A DNA stretch of 56,479 nt from Sphingomonas sp. CCH10-B3 (GCF_001556185.1 NZ_LSIJ01000026.1:1-56479); one strand, 5' to 3'. Shown: positions 21,986-31,479, counted from the stretch's first letter. The notes: a model not told the origin generated them from the letters alone. Numbers and translations are program-made.

Positions 21986-24259
21986 ATGAATGTTCGTCGC
22001 TTCGCTATCGCTTCGCTCATGCTGTCGACGGCCAGCATCGCGCACGTCGCCAAGGCCCAGGTTGCACCGGCGAACGAGGATGCCGAAAACGGCACCGAAG
22101 TGATCGTGACGGCGCAGAAAGTCGAACAGCGCGCGGTAGATGTGCCGATCACGATTTCTGTCAACACTGGCCCCCGGCTGCGCGAACTGGGCGTGTCCGA
22201 CCTGGACGAACTGTCGAATTTCGTCCCCGGCCTGAACATTCAGGAACAGAGCGCCAACAACCCCGGCGTTGTCATTCGCGGTATCACGTCGGACAGCGGC
22301 TCCGCCCAGCAGGGGCCGCGCGTGACGCTCTACTACAACGGGGTCGACATCTCGCGCTCGCGTGGTTCCTATCAGGCGATTTTCGACGTTGATCGCGTCG
22401 AAGTCATCAAGGGGCCCCAAGCCACCCTGTTCGGGACCGCTTCGGCGGTCGGCGCCATCAGCATTATCTCTGCGAAGCCCCAGAGGGGCGCTTCGGGTGC
22501 ACTGACGCTCGGCTATGGCAATTTCGATGCAAAGCTCGCCTCGGGCTTCGTCAACTATGGCGGAGACACGCTCGGCGTCCGCTTTGCAGGCGAGTATAAG
22601 AACCGCGACGGCTATGTGCGCAATCTCTCGACGGTACAGCGCGACCTGTATTCGCAGGATCAGTTGGGACTGCGCGCTTCGCTCCGCTACCAACCGGTCG
22701 ATGCGTTCACGCTCGATTTCGTGGCCACCTATGATCGGCAGCGCAACGGCGGCACGCCGTTCATTTCGAGCCGTCTTCCGACCGAAGCTGGCCCGCCCAA
22801 TCCCTTCGGCCCGGCCAATCTGAGCGGCTCGCCACGCTCGGCTGCCGATCTTGGTGCGCCGCTGCTCGGCCTGACCCGCAACGTCTATGATGCCAATCTG
22901 ACGGCGTCCTATGACTTTGCCCCGGGGTGGAACTTCACGACCGTCAACGGTTTCCGCCGCTTCGACAGCCTCGAAATCTTCGACGCCGACGGGTCGCGAG
23001 CGACTTTTCTGGAATTCGCCGAAAACGCCTTTGGTTATCAAGTCAACCACGAAGGACGCTTCACCTATAAGGATTCGCACATCCGCGCGGCATTTGGCTG
23101 GAACTACTTCCGCGAAGACAGCGAGCAGGTCGTACCCTTTTCGACCAACGAACGCGTGTTCTTCGCTTGCCTAGGCGGTGGCCTGGGGCCGACGTGCGTA
23201 GCGGCTAATGGCACGGTACCTGCCGATGCCCAGACGCCGATTTTCTACCGTTCGGTATTCGGCAACGGTGGCCGCAACGACACTTATTCGGTCTTCACCG
23301 ACATCGCCTGGACGCCGACGCCGCGGCTGGAACTGACAGCGGGCGTGCGTATCCAGATCGAAAAGCGCCGGTCGACCTTCTTCGCGACTGTGCCGCGTTC
23401 GGGCCTCACCGGCGGTGCGTCCGTGATCCCGGGGCAAGTCGACACACGCGGCCAGACCTTTCAGGCAGAAGATAGCTTCACGGCCATCCTGCCGCGCTTC
23501 AACGCGCTTTTCCGGCTGACCGACGACATCAACCTCTACGCGACGATCTCGAAGGGGCGTCGCTCGCCGGTTGTGCAGCTCGGCGCGGCATCGACCCCCG
23601 CCGGTCCGGTCCCGGCGCTCACGCCGGTCGGCGAAGAAGTCGTCTGGAACTATGAAGGCGGCATCAAGGGCCGGGTTGGCCCAGTGTCGGGGTCGCTCGG
23701 CATCTATTACCAGCAGTATTTCAACTTCCAGGTTTCGGTGCAGCTGCCGACCGGCCAGACGGTGACACAGAGCGCCGGATCGGCCAACAATCTGGGTGTT
23801 GAAGCCGAATTGAACCTGAAGCTCGCGTCGTGGGCGAACCTGTTCGGCAATATCGGCTACATCAGCGGCGGGATCGACAATGTCGCTGCAAATGGCCGCT
23901 TTGCCGGCAATCGCTTCCGCTTGCAGCCCGAAATTCAGCTCGCCGGCGGCTTCACGATCGATGCGCCGATCGGCGGCGGCGTGCGCGTGTTTGCGACGCC
24001 GACCGTCACCTATCGCAGCCGGTTGTTTTTCGAATTGCCGAACAATCCGCTGATCGCGCAAGGCCCGGTGACCCTGCTCAACGCCCGCGCCGGGTTGAGC
24101 TTCATGGATGGCCGGTACGAGGTGTCGGCATTCATCCGCAACGCGACCAGCGAACGCTATCTGCTGGACGCGGGCAATACCGGCGGCGCTTTCGGCGGGG
24201 CGACGCTGATCCCCGCTGAACCGCGCTTCTTCGGGGGCCAGATCACCGCAAAGTTCTGA
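21986..24259 (+). CDS. TonB-dependent outer-membrane receptor
   Basis: A 757-residue outer-membrane transporter energised by TonB. After a signal peptide (to about residue 25) comes the TonB-box-like EVIVTAQK segment, then the plug (VPGLNIQEQS, VVIRGITSD, VEVIKGPQATLFG) and a 22-strand barrel ending in the aromatic residue of FGGQITAKF. The start at 21986 has GGGGGA 6 bases ahead. The sequence belongs to the large sphingomonad receptor group. No hydrolase, transporter or regulator adjoins it, so the substrate cannot be inferred. It is convergent with radC. Confidence 0.93.
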   Translation: MNVRRFAIASLMLSTASIAHVAKAQVAPANEDAENGTEVIVTAQKVEQRAVDVPITISVNTGPRLRELGVSDLDELSNFVPGLNIQEQSANNPGVVIRGITSDSGSAQQGPRVTLYYNGVDISRSRGSYQAIFDVDRVEVIKGPQATLFGTASAVGAISIISAKPQRGASGALTLGYGNFDAKLASGFVNYGGDTLGVRFAGEYKNRDGYVRNLSTVQRDLYSQDQLGLRASLRYQPVDAFTLDFVATYDRQRNGGTPFISSRLPTEAGPPNPFGPANLSGSPRSAADLGAPLLGLTRNVYDANLTASYDFAPGWNFTTVNGFRRFDSLEIFDADGSRATFLEFAENAFGYQVNHEGRFTYKDSHIRAAFGWNYFREDSEQVVPFSTNERVFFACLGGGLGPTCVAANGTVPADAQTPIFYRSVFGNGGRNDTYSVFTDIAWTPTPRLELTAGVRIQIEKRRSTFFATVPRSGLTGGASVIPGQVDTRGQTFQAEDSFTAILPRFNALFRLTDDINLYATISKGRRSPVVQLGAASTPAGPVPALTPVGEEVVWNYEGGIKGRVGPVSGSLGIYYQQYFNFQVSVQLPTGQTVTQSAGSANNLGVEAELNLKLASWANLFGNIGYISGGIDNVAANGRFAGNRFRLQPEIQLAGGFTIDAPIGGGVRVFATPTVTYRSRLFFELPNNPLIAQGPVTLLNARAGLSFMDGRYEVSAFIRNATSERYLLDAGNTGGAFGGATLIPAEPRFFGGQITAKF

Positions 24260-24304
24260 TCGGGGCACGGGCCGGGCGTTTGCAGCGCTCGGCCCTGCCG
24301 ATCA
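24257..24304. terminator. convergent hairpin over both stop codons
   Basis: TGATCGG (24257-24263) and CCGATCA (24298-24304) close an imperfect hairpin, extended inside by a GGGCCG/CGGCCC match. The arms include the stop codon of the receptor gene and that of radC. It is placed to end both transcripts. Confidence 0.5.
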
Positions 24305-25012
24305 GAGCAACCCCTGCGCGCGCAGGCTGACATGGCCCTGCGCGCCGACGATGATGTGGTCGTGAAGTGCAATGCCCGGCACTTTCAGCGCCGCCGCAAT
24401 CGACCGGGTGAGCTCGATATCGGCGCGGCTCGGTGACGGATCGCCGCCGGGGTGATTGTGGACGAGGATGATCGCTGCCGACCCAAGCTCGATCGCGCGC
24501 TTCAGGATTTCGCGGACATGGACGGCGGCCTCGTCGATGGTGCCCTGCGCCACCACTTCGTCGCGAATCAGCATGTTGCGGGTGTTGAGGTGGAGGACGC
24601 GGACGCGCTCGACCGGGTGGAAGGCCATGTCGGCGCGCAGATAATCGAGCAGCGCCTGCCAGTTGGCGATCACCGGCTTGGCTGCGACATCGGCACGGAG
24701 CAGCCGCTGCGCAGTCGCCTGGACAATGCGGATCGCCGCGACCGATGTGTCGCCCATGCCCTTGATCCGCAACAGCGATTCGGGTGAGGCCGCCATCAGC
24801 CCGCCGATCCCGCCGAATTCGGCGAGCAGCGCCTTGGCAAGCGGCTTGGTGTCGCGGCGTGGTATGGCGAGCGCGAGCAGATATTCGATCAGCTCATGAT
24901 CGTGCAGCCCTTCGCCGCCATGATCGACCAGCCGCTGGCGCAGGCGTGCGCGGTGGCCGTGATAATCGGGCGCCGCCGGGTCGGCCCCGTTCCGATCGGC
25001 GGGAACAGTCAT
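24302..25012 (-). CDS. radC: RadC family JAB/MPN domain protein
   Basis: A 236-residue protein with N-terminal helix-hairpin-helix (GIGGLMAASPESLLRIKGMG) and a C-terminal JAMM metalloprotease-like domain (HNHPGGDPSPSRAD, with the H-x-H and Asp ligands). It was once called a DNA repair protein, but the true role is uncertain. The start at 25012 gives MTVPADRNG; an in-frame codon at 25051 is less likely. It is convergent with the TonB receptor and divergent from ydbH. Confidence 0.93.
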   Translation of the reverse strand: MTVPADRNGADPAAPDYHGHRARLRQRLVDHGGEGLHDHELIEYLLALAIPRRDTKPLAKALLAEFGGIGGLMAASPESLLRIKGMGDTSVAAIRIVQATAQRLLRADVAAKPVIANWQALLDYLRADMAFHPVERVRVLHLNTRNMLIRDEVVAQGTIDEAAVHVREILKRAIELGSAAIILVHNHPGGDPSPSRADIELTRSIAAALKVPGIALHDHIIVGAQGHVSLRAQGLL

Positions 25013-25107
25013 GCAGGTTCGCGAATTAAGCCTTGTCGGCTGGGGTGGCAATTGCGCGATGGCCGGGCAGGGCTATGGTGGCAGCGCCGAAGGACGTGGG
25101 AGCAAGC

Positions 25108-28100
25108 GTGACCGAATCGACCGGGGTGGTCCCGCGCCGCAACAGGCGCGCGCGCTGGATGGGCGGTTCGCTGGCTGTGTTGGCGCTAGCGGCGGTGGGG
25201 TTGTGGATCGAACGACGGCCGATCGCCACGCATTTCGTCGATCGCGAGCTCGCCCGTCGCGGCGTTCCGGCGCGCTATGCCATTGCCGACATCGGCGTGC
25301 GGACGCAGCGGCTGACCGATGTCGTGATCGGCGATCCCGCGCGACCCGATCTGGTCGCGGACTGGGTCGAACTGACGACCGATGTCTCGCTGGCGGGGGC
25401 CAGCGTCTCGGCGGTACGTGCGGGCACGGTACGCGTGCGCGCGCGGTTCGCGGACGGTCGACTGAAGCTTGGCGCGCTCGACCGGCTGTTGCCGCAGACG
25501 CCCGGCAAGCCCTTCGCCCTGCCGCAGATTGCCGTCGATGTCGCTGACGCGCGGCTGCGGCTCGAAACACCGGCCGGGATCATCGGCGCCAAGCTCGCCG
25601 GGCGTGGGCGGCTCGACAATGGGTTCAGCGGACGGCTGGCACTGATTGCCGATCGGCTGGGGGATAAGGACTGCACGGCCCAGCGGGTCGCGGCGCTGCT
25701 CGCGGTGCGGATCACCGAGCGGCAGCCCGGCATCACTGGCCCGGTGCGCGCCGGCACGGTGACCTGCGCGGGCATCGCAGCAACCGGGGCGGTGACGGAC
25801 ATCGACGCGCTGCTCGACGCCCGGCTCGATCGGTGGCGAGGGCAGGGGCGAGTCGCGCTCGACCGCGTGCAGGCGCGACAGGGGCGGCTGAGTACGCTGG
25901 CCGGTGCGATCGATTTCGACGGTGGTCCGAAACGGACGGCGGGGCGGCTCGACCTGCACTCCGGGGCGGCCGACACCGCCGACGCGCGCGCGGCGGCGCT
26001 GCGGCTGACCGGGCAATATCATGTCGGCACGGCGGGCTATGGCTTCGACGGCACGGCATCGGCGCAGCATGCCGCTCTTGGCCCGCGCTGGCTCGCTGCG
26101 CTGTCGCGGGCAAGGGCGGCGGGGCAGGGCACGCCGGTCGGACCACTGCTGGCGCAGGCGGCAAGCGCGACATCGGCGGCAGCGCGCGACTTTGCGGCCA
26201 GTGCCGATGTGCGGTTGACCGGCGCGGGCAGCGACTTTGCGCTCAACCTGGCCAATGCCGATCTCGCCAGCCGCACCGCGCTCCGGGCGACGCTCAACGG
26301 CGGCGAAGGCGTCGCGATCGATTCGCGCGGCATTCGCGTCGATGGGCTGTTCGCGCTGACCGGGGGCGGCTTGCCGGGCGCGGTGATGCGGCTGTCGCAG
26401 GCGAGCCCGCGCGCACCGATTCGCGGCAGCGGTTTCGTGCGCCCCTATGCGGTGGGCGACGCGCGGCTGGCGCTCGGCGATGTCGATTTCAGTGCGGCGC
26501 CGGGTGCGACCCGGATCACTGCCAATGCCGTGCTGAGCGGCCCCTTGGCCGATGGGCGCGTCGAAGGCGCGCGGGCGCCGATCGAGGCCTATTGGAACGG
26601 CCGCAGTCTGCGGATCAACCCGGGCTGCACTGCGCTTGCTTTCGAATCGCTGCGGGTAGGCTCGCTCGCGCTCGACGCGAGTCGGCTGAAGCTGTGCGCC
26701 GAAGGCGATGCGCTGGCGCGGATCGACGGCAATCGGGTGAGCGGCGGCTTGCGGCTGGGCGCGACGCAATTGAAGGGGCGGCTGGGCGGCAGCCCGCTGC
26801 TGCTGACTGCCGCAAGCGCGCGCTACGGCCTTGCCGACAACCGCTTTGCGGCGACCGGACTTGATGCACGGCTGGGTGCCGATGACCGAGTGACGCACAT
26901 CGCGGCCGCCGCCTTCGACGGGGCGCTTGCCGATCGCGGCGCGGCGGGCAGGTTCAGTGGCGCCAGCGGCGCGATCGCCAAGGTGCCGCTGTTACTGAGC
27001 GGAGGCACCGGCGGGTGGCGATTCGACGGCAAGACATTGGCGCTAGATGGCGCGCTGCAGGTGGCGGACGCCGACCCGGAGCCGCGCTTCTACCCGCTCG
27101 ACACCCGCGACGTCGCGCTGACGCTGGCCGACAACCGGATCGCGGCGACGGGCACGCTGACGACGCCAGCCGGTGGCACGACCGTCGCCCGCGTCACGAT
27201 CGCGCATGATCTCGACAGCGCAAGCGGCCATGCCGATCTCGTGGTGCCCGGGCTGCGCTTCAGCGAAGCATTCCAGCCCGACAAGCTGACGCGCTTCACC
27301 TACGGTGTCGTTGCCGAAGTGAAGGGTGACGTCACGGGCGCGGGTCGGATTGCATGGACGGGCGACTCGGTGACGAGCGAGGGCGTGTTCCGAACGCCGG
27401 GCATCAATCTCGATGCTGCCTTTGGCCCGGTTGAGGGACTGGCAACCGAGATACGGTTCACCGACCTGCTCAATCTGGTCAGCGCGCCGGGGCAGCAAGT
27501 GGCGCTGGCGAGTGTCAATCCGGGCGTACCCGTCGAAGGCGGCGTCATCCGCTACCAGACGCTCGCCAACCAGCATGTCCGGATCGAAGGCGGGCGCTGG
27601 CCGTTCGCCGGCGGCACGCTGATTCTCGAACCCGCCGAGCTCGATCTGGCGATCAGCGCCGAACGGCGGTTGACCTTCCGGCTCGAAGGGGTCGACGCGG
27701 CGCAATTCCTGCAGGAGCTTGATTTCAAGAACCTAAGCGCGACCGGCACGTTCGACGGGGTGCTGCCGATCATCTTTGACGCCAAGGGCGGGCGGATCGA
27801 AGGCGGCGAGCTCAACGTCCGTGAAGGCGGCGGGACGATAGCCTATGTTGGCGAGGTGACTCAGGAGAACCTTGGTTTCTGGGGCAACACGGCGTTCCAG
27901 GCGCTCAAGTCGCTACGCTACAAGCGGCTGGCGATTGCCATGAACGGTGCGCTCGCGGGCGACATGATCACCGAAGTGCGTTTTTCAGGCGTCAGCCAGG
28001 GCGCGGGCGCCAAGAGCAATTTCCTGATCCGCCGGCTGCAGAAGCTGCCCTTTCTGTTCAACGTGCGGATTCAGGCGCCTTTCCGGCAATTGTTCGACCT

Positions 28101-28221
28101 GTCCGATCCGGGCGGCTATGCACGCCGGGTATTGTCGGAAAGCATGTTAGCGCCGGAGACGAGCGCCGCACCTGTTCAGCCGCGCGCAAGCGAGCCTGTG
28201 CCAAAGGGGGAGACGAAATGA
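25108..28221 (+). CDS. ydbH: YdbH-family AsmA-like intermembrane lipid transport protein
   Basis: A very long (about 1037 residues) protein with one N-terminal membrane helix (MGGSLAVLALAAVGLW) and a large beta-rich periplasmic part. It matches the YdbH family of AsmA-like proteins, which in E. coli form a hydrophobic groove spanning the periplasm for phospholipid transport to the outer membrane, with TamB and YhdP as partly redundant partners. The assignment is strengthened by ynbE and ydbL directly downstream, overlapping or one base apart. The start is GTG at 25108 behind GTGGGAGC; the frame is open up to 25033. The C-terminal part (about 860-1000, VGEVTQENLGF ... FSGVSQGAGAKSNF) resembles the domain that contacts YnbE. 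Confidence 0.88.
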   Translation: MTESTGVVPRRNRRARWMGGSLAVLALAAVGLWIERRPIATHFVDRELARRGVPARYAIADIGVRTQRLTDVVIGDPARPDLVADWVELTTDVSLAGASVSAVRAGTVRVRARFADGRLKLGALDRLLPQTPGKPFALPQIAVDVADARLRLETPAGIIGAKLAGRGRLDNGFSGRLALIADRLGDKDCTAQRVAALLAVRITERQPGITGPVRAGTVTCAGIAATGAVTDIDALLDARLDRWRGQGRVALDRVQARQGRLSTLAGAIDFDGGPKRTAGRLDLHSGAADTADARAAALRLTGQYHVGTAGYGFDGTASAQHAALGPRWLAALSRARAAGQGTPVGPLLAQAASATSAAARDFAASADVRLTGAGSDFALNLANADLASRTALRATLNGGEGVAIDSRGIRVDGLFALTGGGLPGAVMRLSQASPRAPIRGSGFVRPYAVGDARLALGDVDFSAAPGATRITANAVLSGPLADGRVEGARAPIEAYWNGRSLRINPGCTALAFESLRVGSLALDASRLKLCAEGDALARIDGNRVSGGLRLGATQLKGRLGGSPLLLTAASARYGLADNRFAATGLDARLGADDRVTHIAAAAFDGALADRGAAGRFSGASGAIAKVPLLLSGGTGGWRFDGKTLALDGALQVADADPEPRFYPLDTRDVALTLADNRIAATGTLTTPAGGTTVARVTIAHDLDSASGHADLVVPGLRFSEAFQPDKLTRFTYGVVAEVKGDVTGAGRIAWTGDSVTSEGVFRTPGINLDAAFGPVEGLATEIRFTDLLNLVSAPGQQVALASVNPGVPVEGGVIRYQTLANQHVRIEGGRWPFAGGTLILEPAELDLAISAERRLTFRLEGVDAAQFLQELDFKNLSATGTFDGVLPIIFDAKGGRIEGGELNVREGGGTIAYVGEVTQENLGFWGNTAFQALKSLRYKRLAIAMNGALAGDMITEVRFSGVSQGAGAKSNFLIRRLQKLPFLFNVRIQAPFRQLFDLSDPGGYARRVLSESMLAPETSAAPVQPRASEPVPKGETK

Positions 28222-28412
28222 AACGAGCGAGCATGGCAATGATGGCCGGTTTCGGCACGGGACTAGCGGCGGCACTTGGCGGCTGCGTCAATGTCACGGC
28301 ACCCGACAAGCCGATCGTCATCAACCTCAACATCAACGTGACGGCGCAAGTGGTGCTGAAACTCGATGGTGAGGCCAAGAAGGTAATCGAACAGAACCCG
28401 GGGATTTTCTGA
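28218..28412 (+). CDS. ynbE: YnbE family lipoprotein
   Basis: A 64-residue outer-membrane lipoprotein. It has a signal sequence, a lipobox cysteine in ALGGC, then the short conserved beta segment KPIVINLNINVTAQVVLKLD. In E. coli, YnbE stacks on the C-terminal end of YdbH to complete the bridge to the outer membrane. It overlaps ydbH by 4 bases (ATGA) and precedes ydbL by one base, so the three are translated together. Confidence 0.9.
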   Translation: MKRASMAMMAGFGTGLAAALGGCVNVTAPDKPIVINLNINVTAQVVLKLDGEAKKVIEQNPGIF

Positions 28413-28413
28413 G

Positions 28414-28779
28414 ATGAACAAGATCCTGATTGCAGCGCTTGCAGCCCTGGTCGCGGCCGCCCCCGCCACCGCGCAGCGCGATCCCGCTTATGCCGATGCA
28501 CGCGCCAAGGGGCAGGTCGGCGAACAGCCCGACGGCTATCTCGGCATCGTCGGCACGCCCACCGATGACCTGCGCCGGATCGTCAGCAACATCAACATCC
28601 AGCGCAAGGCCGCCTATACCCGCGGCGCGGCGGATGGGGGCACCGTCGAGCAATTCGCCTTCGTGTCGGGCTGCAACCTGATTCTGAAGACCGTGCCCGG
28701 CGAAAAATATCAGGCGCCCGACGGCAGCTGGCACACCCGCACCGACGCCGCGCCTGAGCGCGACCCGCGCTGTCTGTAA
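28414..28779 (+). CDS. ydbL: YdbL family protein
   Basis: A 121-residue periplasmic protein with a signal peptide (MNKILIAALAALVAAAPATAQ) and the DUF1318/YdbL core (ARAKGQVGEQPDGYLGIV, then INIQRKAAY). E. coli YdbL is thought to act as a chaperone that keeps YnbE from assembling wrongly. The C-terminal tail with two cysteines (SGCNL and the final RCL) is longer than in E. coli. It ends the operon. Confidence 0.88.
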   Translation: MNKILIAALAALVAAAPATAQRDPAYADARAKGQVGEQPDGYLGIVGTPTDDLRRIVSNINIQRKAAYTRGAADGGTVEQFAFVSGCNLILKTVPGEKYQAPDGSWHTRTDAAPERDPRCL

Positions 28780-28782
28780 GCA

Positions 28783-28809
28783 CGAACCGGGCGAATTCCG
28801 CCCGGTTCG
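28783..28809 (+). terminator. hairpin after ydbL
   Basis: CGAACCGGGCG and CGCCCGGTTCG form a perfect 11-bp stem with an AATTC loop, starting four bases after the ydbL stop. There is no T-run, so it may need Rho or act as an mRNA-protecting structure. Confidence 0.65.
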
Positions 28810-28934
28810 GCGCTGCGGTTGACTTGGCAGATTGGGCTTTCTAAACGGGCGCCGCAACGCGGGGCTTGGGCTTCCGCGTAGCTCAACCGTCGCCCGCACC
28901 AATGCGCGGCGGCGTTTCTTTATCAGGATGGGCT

Positions 28935-29258
28935 GTGAGCTTCGCGTTGGCCGATAATCGCCAGAACGGACATGACGACCTCGACGCCCGGATTGCGCGC
29001 GCCAAGGCCGAGCATCTGCGCCCGTCGGCGAAGGACAAGCTGGCGGAAACGCGCGGCTGGTCGGTCGCGATCGAATTCGTCGGCATGGTGCTGGTGTCGG
29101 CGGCTATCGGCTACGGCATCGACACTTACGCCGGGCTCGGCACGCGTCCTTTTGCGATGATCGCGATGCTGGTGCTAGGCTTTGCCGGCGCGGTCTATCG
29201 CACCGTCCAGGATTCGCAGAAGTTCGACGCTGCGCCCGACAACGACAAGAAGGATTGA
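28935..29258 (+). CDS. atpI: ATP synthase protein I (AtpI)
   Basis: A 107-residue membrane protein of the AtpI family, which helps to assemble the c ring and the F0 sector. Two hydrophobic segments span about residues 45-65 and 75-92. The start is GTG at 28935, behind CAGGATGGG. It is the first gene of the alphaproteobacterial F0 operon; F1 genes are elsewhere, as is normal in this group. atpB follows after 10 bases. Confidence 0.88.
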   Translation: MSFALADNRQNGHDDLDARIARAKAEHLRPSAKDKLAETRGWSVAIEFVGMVLVSAAIGYGIDTYAGLGTRPFAMIAMLVLGFAGAVYRTVQDSQKFDAAPDNDKKD

Positions 29259-29268
29259 GGCGACCGAT

Positions 29269-30018
29269 ATGGCCGGCCCGATGGAACAGTTTGCGCTCAA
29301 GGTGATCACGCCGCTTGCGGTTGGAGGCTATGACGTCTCGTTCACCAACTCGTCGCTGTGGATGGCGGTCGCGACGGTCGCGATTGCGGTTTTCCTGTTC
29401 GTCGGCACCGCGCGGCCGCAGCTGGTGCCCGGTCGCTGGCAGGCGGCGGTCGAATATCTCTATGATTTCGTGCGCAACATGCTCGACGAAAATGTCGGGC
29501 CCGAAGGGCGCCGCTATGCGCCGCTGATCTTCACGATCTTCATTTTCGTGTTGGTGTGCAACCTGCTCGGCCTGATCCCCTGGGTCGGTGCCTTCACCCC
29601 GACCAGCCATGTGTCGGTCACGCTGGGGCTGGCGATGATCGTCTTCGTGACGGTGTGCGTCGTCGGCTTCGCGCGACACGGCCTGCACTTCTTCTCGCTG
29701 TTCTGGCCGCATGGCTCGGGCGTGGCGCTCGGCGCGTTCGTGTTCGTGATCGAGATCCTCTCCTTCCTCAGCCGCCCGTTCACGCTCGCCATCCGACTGT
29801 TCGCGAACATGACCGCGGGCCACGTGCTGCTGAAAGTGTTCGGCACGTTCGTCGTCGCGCTCGGCTCGTTCGGGGCGCTGCCCTATGTGTTCGGTGTGCT
29901 GCCGCTCGCGGTGAACGTCGCGCTGTCGGCGCTCGAAGTGCTGATCGCGGTGGTGCAGGCCTATGTGTTTGCGCTGCTCGCGTCGCTGTACCTCAACGAC
30001 GCGGTCAATCTGCACTAA
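29269..30018 (+). CDS. atpB: F0F1 ATP synthase subunit a
   Basis: A 249-residue membrane protein forming the proton half-channels. The essential arginine is R176 in FTLAIRLFANMTAGH. It has five to six membrane helices. The start at 29269 (MAGPMEQFALK) is used; the frame extends upstream into atpI. It probably works with the c ring encoded next. Confidence 0.96.
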   Translation: MAGPMEQFALKVITPLAVGGYDVSFTNSSLWMAVATVAIAVFLFVGTARPQLVPGRWQAAVEYLYDFVRNMLDENVGPEGRRYAPLIFTIFIFVLVCNLLGLIPWVGAFTPTSHVSVTLGLAMIVFVTVCVVGFARHGLHFFSLFWPHGSGVALGAFVFVIEILSFLSRPFTLAIRLFANMTAGHVLLKVFGTFVVALGSFGALPYVFGVLPLAVNVALSALEVLIAVVQAYVFALLASLYLNDAVNLH

Positions 30019-30060
30019 GATTTTGTTCTGTTTGTTGTTTTCAAGCGAAAGGTTATCGAA

Positions 30061-30285
30061 ATGGACGTTGGTTCGGCAAAGGTTATCGGTGCAGGTCTGG
30101 CCGCAATCGGTGCGGGTCTCGCTGCGATCGGCGTGGGTTCGATCTTCGGTCAGTATCTGAACGGCGCGCTGCGCAACCCTGAAGCGGATGCCAAGATGGG
30201 CGGCCGCCTGATCTTCGGCTTCGCGGTGACCGAAGCGCTCGGCCTGATCGCGGCCGTCGTCGCGCTGGCGCTCGCCTTCTCGTAA
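30061..30285 (+). CDS. atpE: F0F1 ATP synthase subunit c
   Basis: A 74-residue hairpin of two membrane helices that forms the rotor ring. The first helix has a glycine-rich repeat (GAGLAAIGAGLAAIG), the loop has RNP, and the ion-carrying glutamate is E58 (FAVTEALGL). The Na+-type motif is not seen, so protons are the likely ion. The longest gap within the operon (42 bases) lies upstream, consistent with a stronger ribosome site for this highly expressed subunit. Confidence 0.96.
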   Translation: MDVGSAKVIGAGLAAIGAGLAAIGVGSIFGQYLNGALRNPEADAKMGGRLIFGFAVTEALGLIAAVVALALAFS

Positions 30286-30334
30286 GAGCAGCGCTCGCCT
30301 TTCGACCCCAGCTTTTGGAGAGGCCGCCCCGGCC

Positions 30335-30820
30335 ATGCCGCAGTTCGATTTCACTCATGTCTTCTGGCCGCAAATCGCGTGGCTGGCCGTCTTCTTCGTG
30401 ATCCTCTACTTCGGGGTGGTCGGTCCCACTTTACCCAAGCTGGGCAAGGTGATGGGCGAGCGCGAAGCCAAGGTCATGGGTGACATCGCCTCGGCAGAAG
30501 CCGCCAAGGCGACGTCCGACCAGCTGGCGGCCGATTACCAGGCGGGCGTGACCGCCGCGCAGGACGAGGCGCGCGCGCGCCTCGCCAAGGCGCGTTCGGA
30601 TGCGGCAGCAGCACTCGACCAGAAGCTGAAGAGCGCCAATGCCAAGATCGACACGGACACCGAAGCGGCGACCGCAGCACTCGCCGACGCCCGGGCGAAG
30701 GCAATGACGGAGATCGAGGCCGTGGCAGCCGATGCTGCGGCGTCGATTGTCGAGAAGCTGACGGGCGCGCGCCCGGCCGAGCCGGTCGCGGCCGATGCCG
30801 TGCGCGCGGCGCTGGCATAA
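30335..30820 (+). CDS. atpF2: F0F1 ATP synthase subunit b'
   Basis: A 161-residue peripheral stalk subunit. It begins with a single membrane helix (about residues 11-30) ahead of a long charged coiled coil rich in Ala, Lys, Glu and Asp. In alphaproteobacteria the stalk is a heterodimer of b and b'. Placement between atpE and the second b-type gene makes this b'. Confidence 0.9.
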   Translation: MPQFDFTHVFWPQIAWLAVFFVILYFGVVGPTLPKLGKVMGEREAKVMGDIASAEAAKATSDQLAADYQAGVTAAQDEARARLAKARSDAAAALDQKLKSANAKIDTDTEAATAALADARAKAMTEIEAVAADAAASIVEKLTGARPAEPVAADAVRAALA

Positions 30821-30832
30821 GGGGCGGATGCG

Positions 30833-31381
30833 ATGATGACATTGATCCTCGCGGCCGGCGGTGCCGCCCATCACGAAGAACATGGCCCGACGCTGCTCGG
30901 CCTCAGCGCCGAAGGCTGGGTCTATGTCGGCCTGACGATTTTCATTCTGCTGGCGATCTTCGTCGCCAAGGCGCCGCAGCGGATCACGCAGGCGCTGGAT
31001 GCGCGGATTGCCGACACGCGGCGTCAGCTCGACGAAGCGGCGCGGCTGCGCGCCGAAGCCGAGGCCCTGCTTGCCGACGCCAAGGCCCGTAGCGCCGCGA
31101 GTGCCGGCGACGCGGCGGCGATCATTGCGCAGGCCGAGGCCGAGGCGCAAGCAATGCTCGCCAAGGCCGAATCGGATGCCAATGATCTGGTCGCGCGGCG
31201 TACCAAGATGGCCGAGGACAAGATCGCTGCCGCCGAACGCGGTGCGATTGCCGAGGTTCGTGCGGTTGCTGCGCGGGCGGCTGCGACCGCTGCGGGCGCG
31301 ATCATTGCCGGACAGCATGGCGCAGATGCCGACCGCGCGCTGGTCGATCGCACGATTTCTGGGTTGTCGCGCCCCAATTAA
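30833..31381 (+). CDS. atpF: F0F1 ATP synthase subunit b
   Basis: A 182-residue peripheral stalk subunit with a membrane helix at about 29-45 and a long Ala/Glu/Arg-rich coiled coil. The N-terminal AAHHEEHGPTLLGLSAEGW is typical of the alphaproteobacterial b subunit. It begins 12 bases after the b' gene and is the last gene of the F0 operon. Confidence 0.92.
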   Translation: MMTLILAAGGAAHHEEHGPTLLGLSAEGWVYVGLTIFILLAIFVAKAPQRITQALDARIADTRRQLDEAARLRAEAEALLADAKARSAASAGDAAAIIAQAEAEAQAMLAKAESDANDLVARRTKMAEDKIAAAERGAIAEVRAVAARAAATAAGAIIAGQHGADADRALVDRTISGLSRPN

Positions 31382-31479
31382 GCGCGGGCGGCGCCGAATT
31401 GCGCTGGCGTTGGCGATGAAAATCGGGTGAGATTGCGGCGCGGTTATTTCGTGACCGTTCCTAGCACCCCGAGGATTGT

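Noticed and set aside
25186..26898. 570-codon open frame on the minus strand
   Set aside because: It lies inside the ydbH gene region, with an unnatural Arg/Pro/Gln composition; ydbH is supported by its ynbE and ydbL partners.
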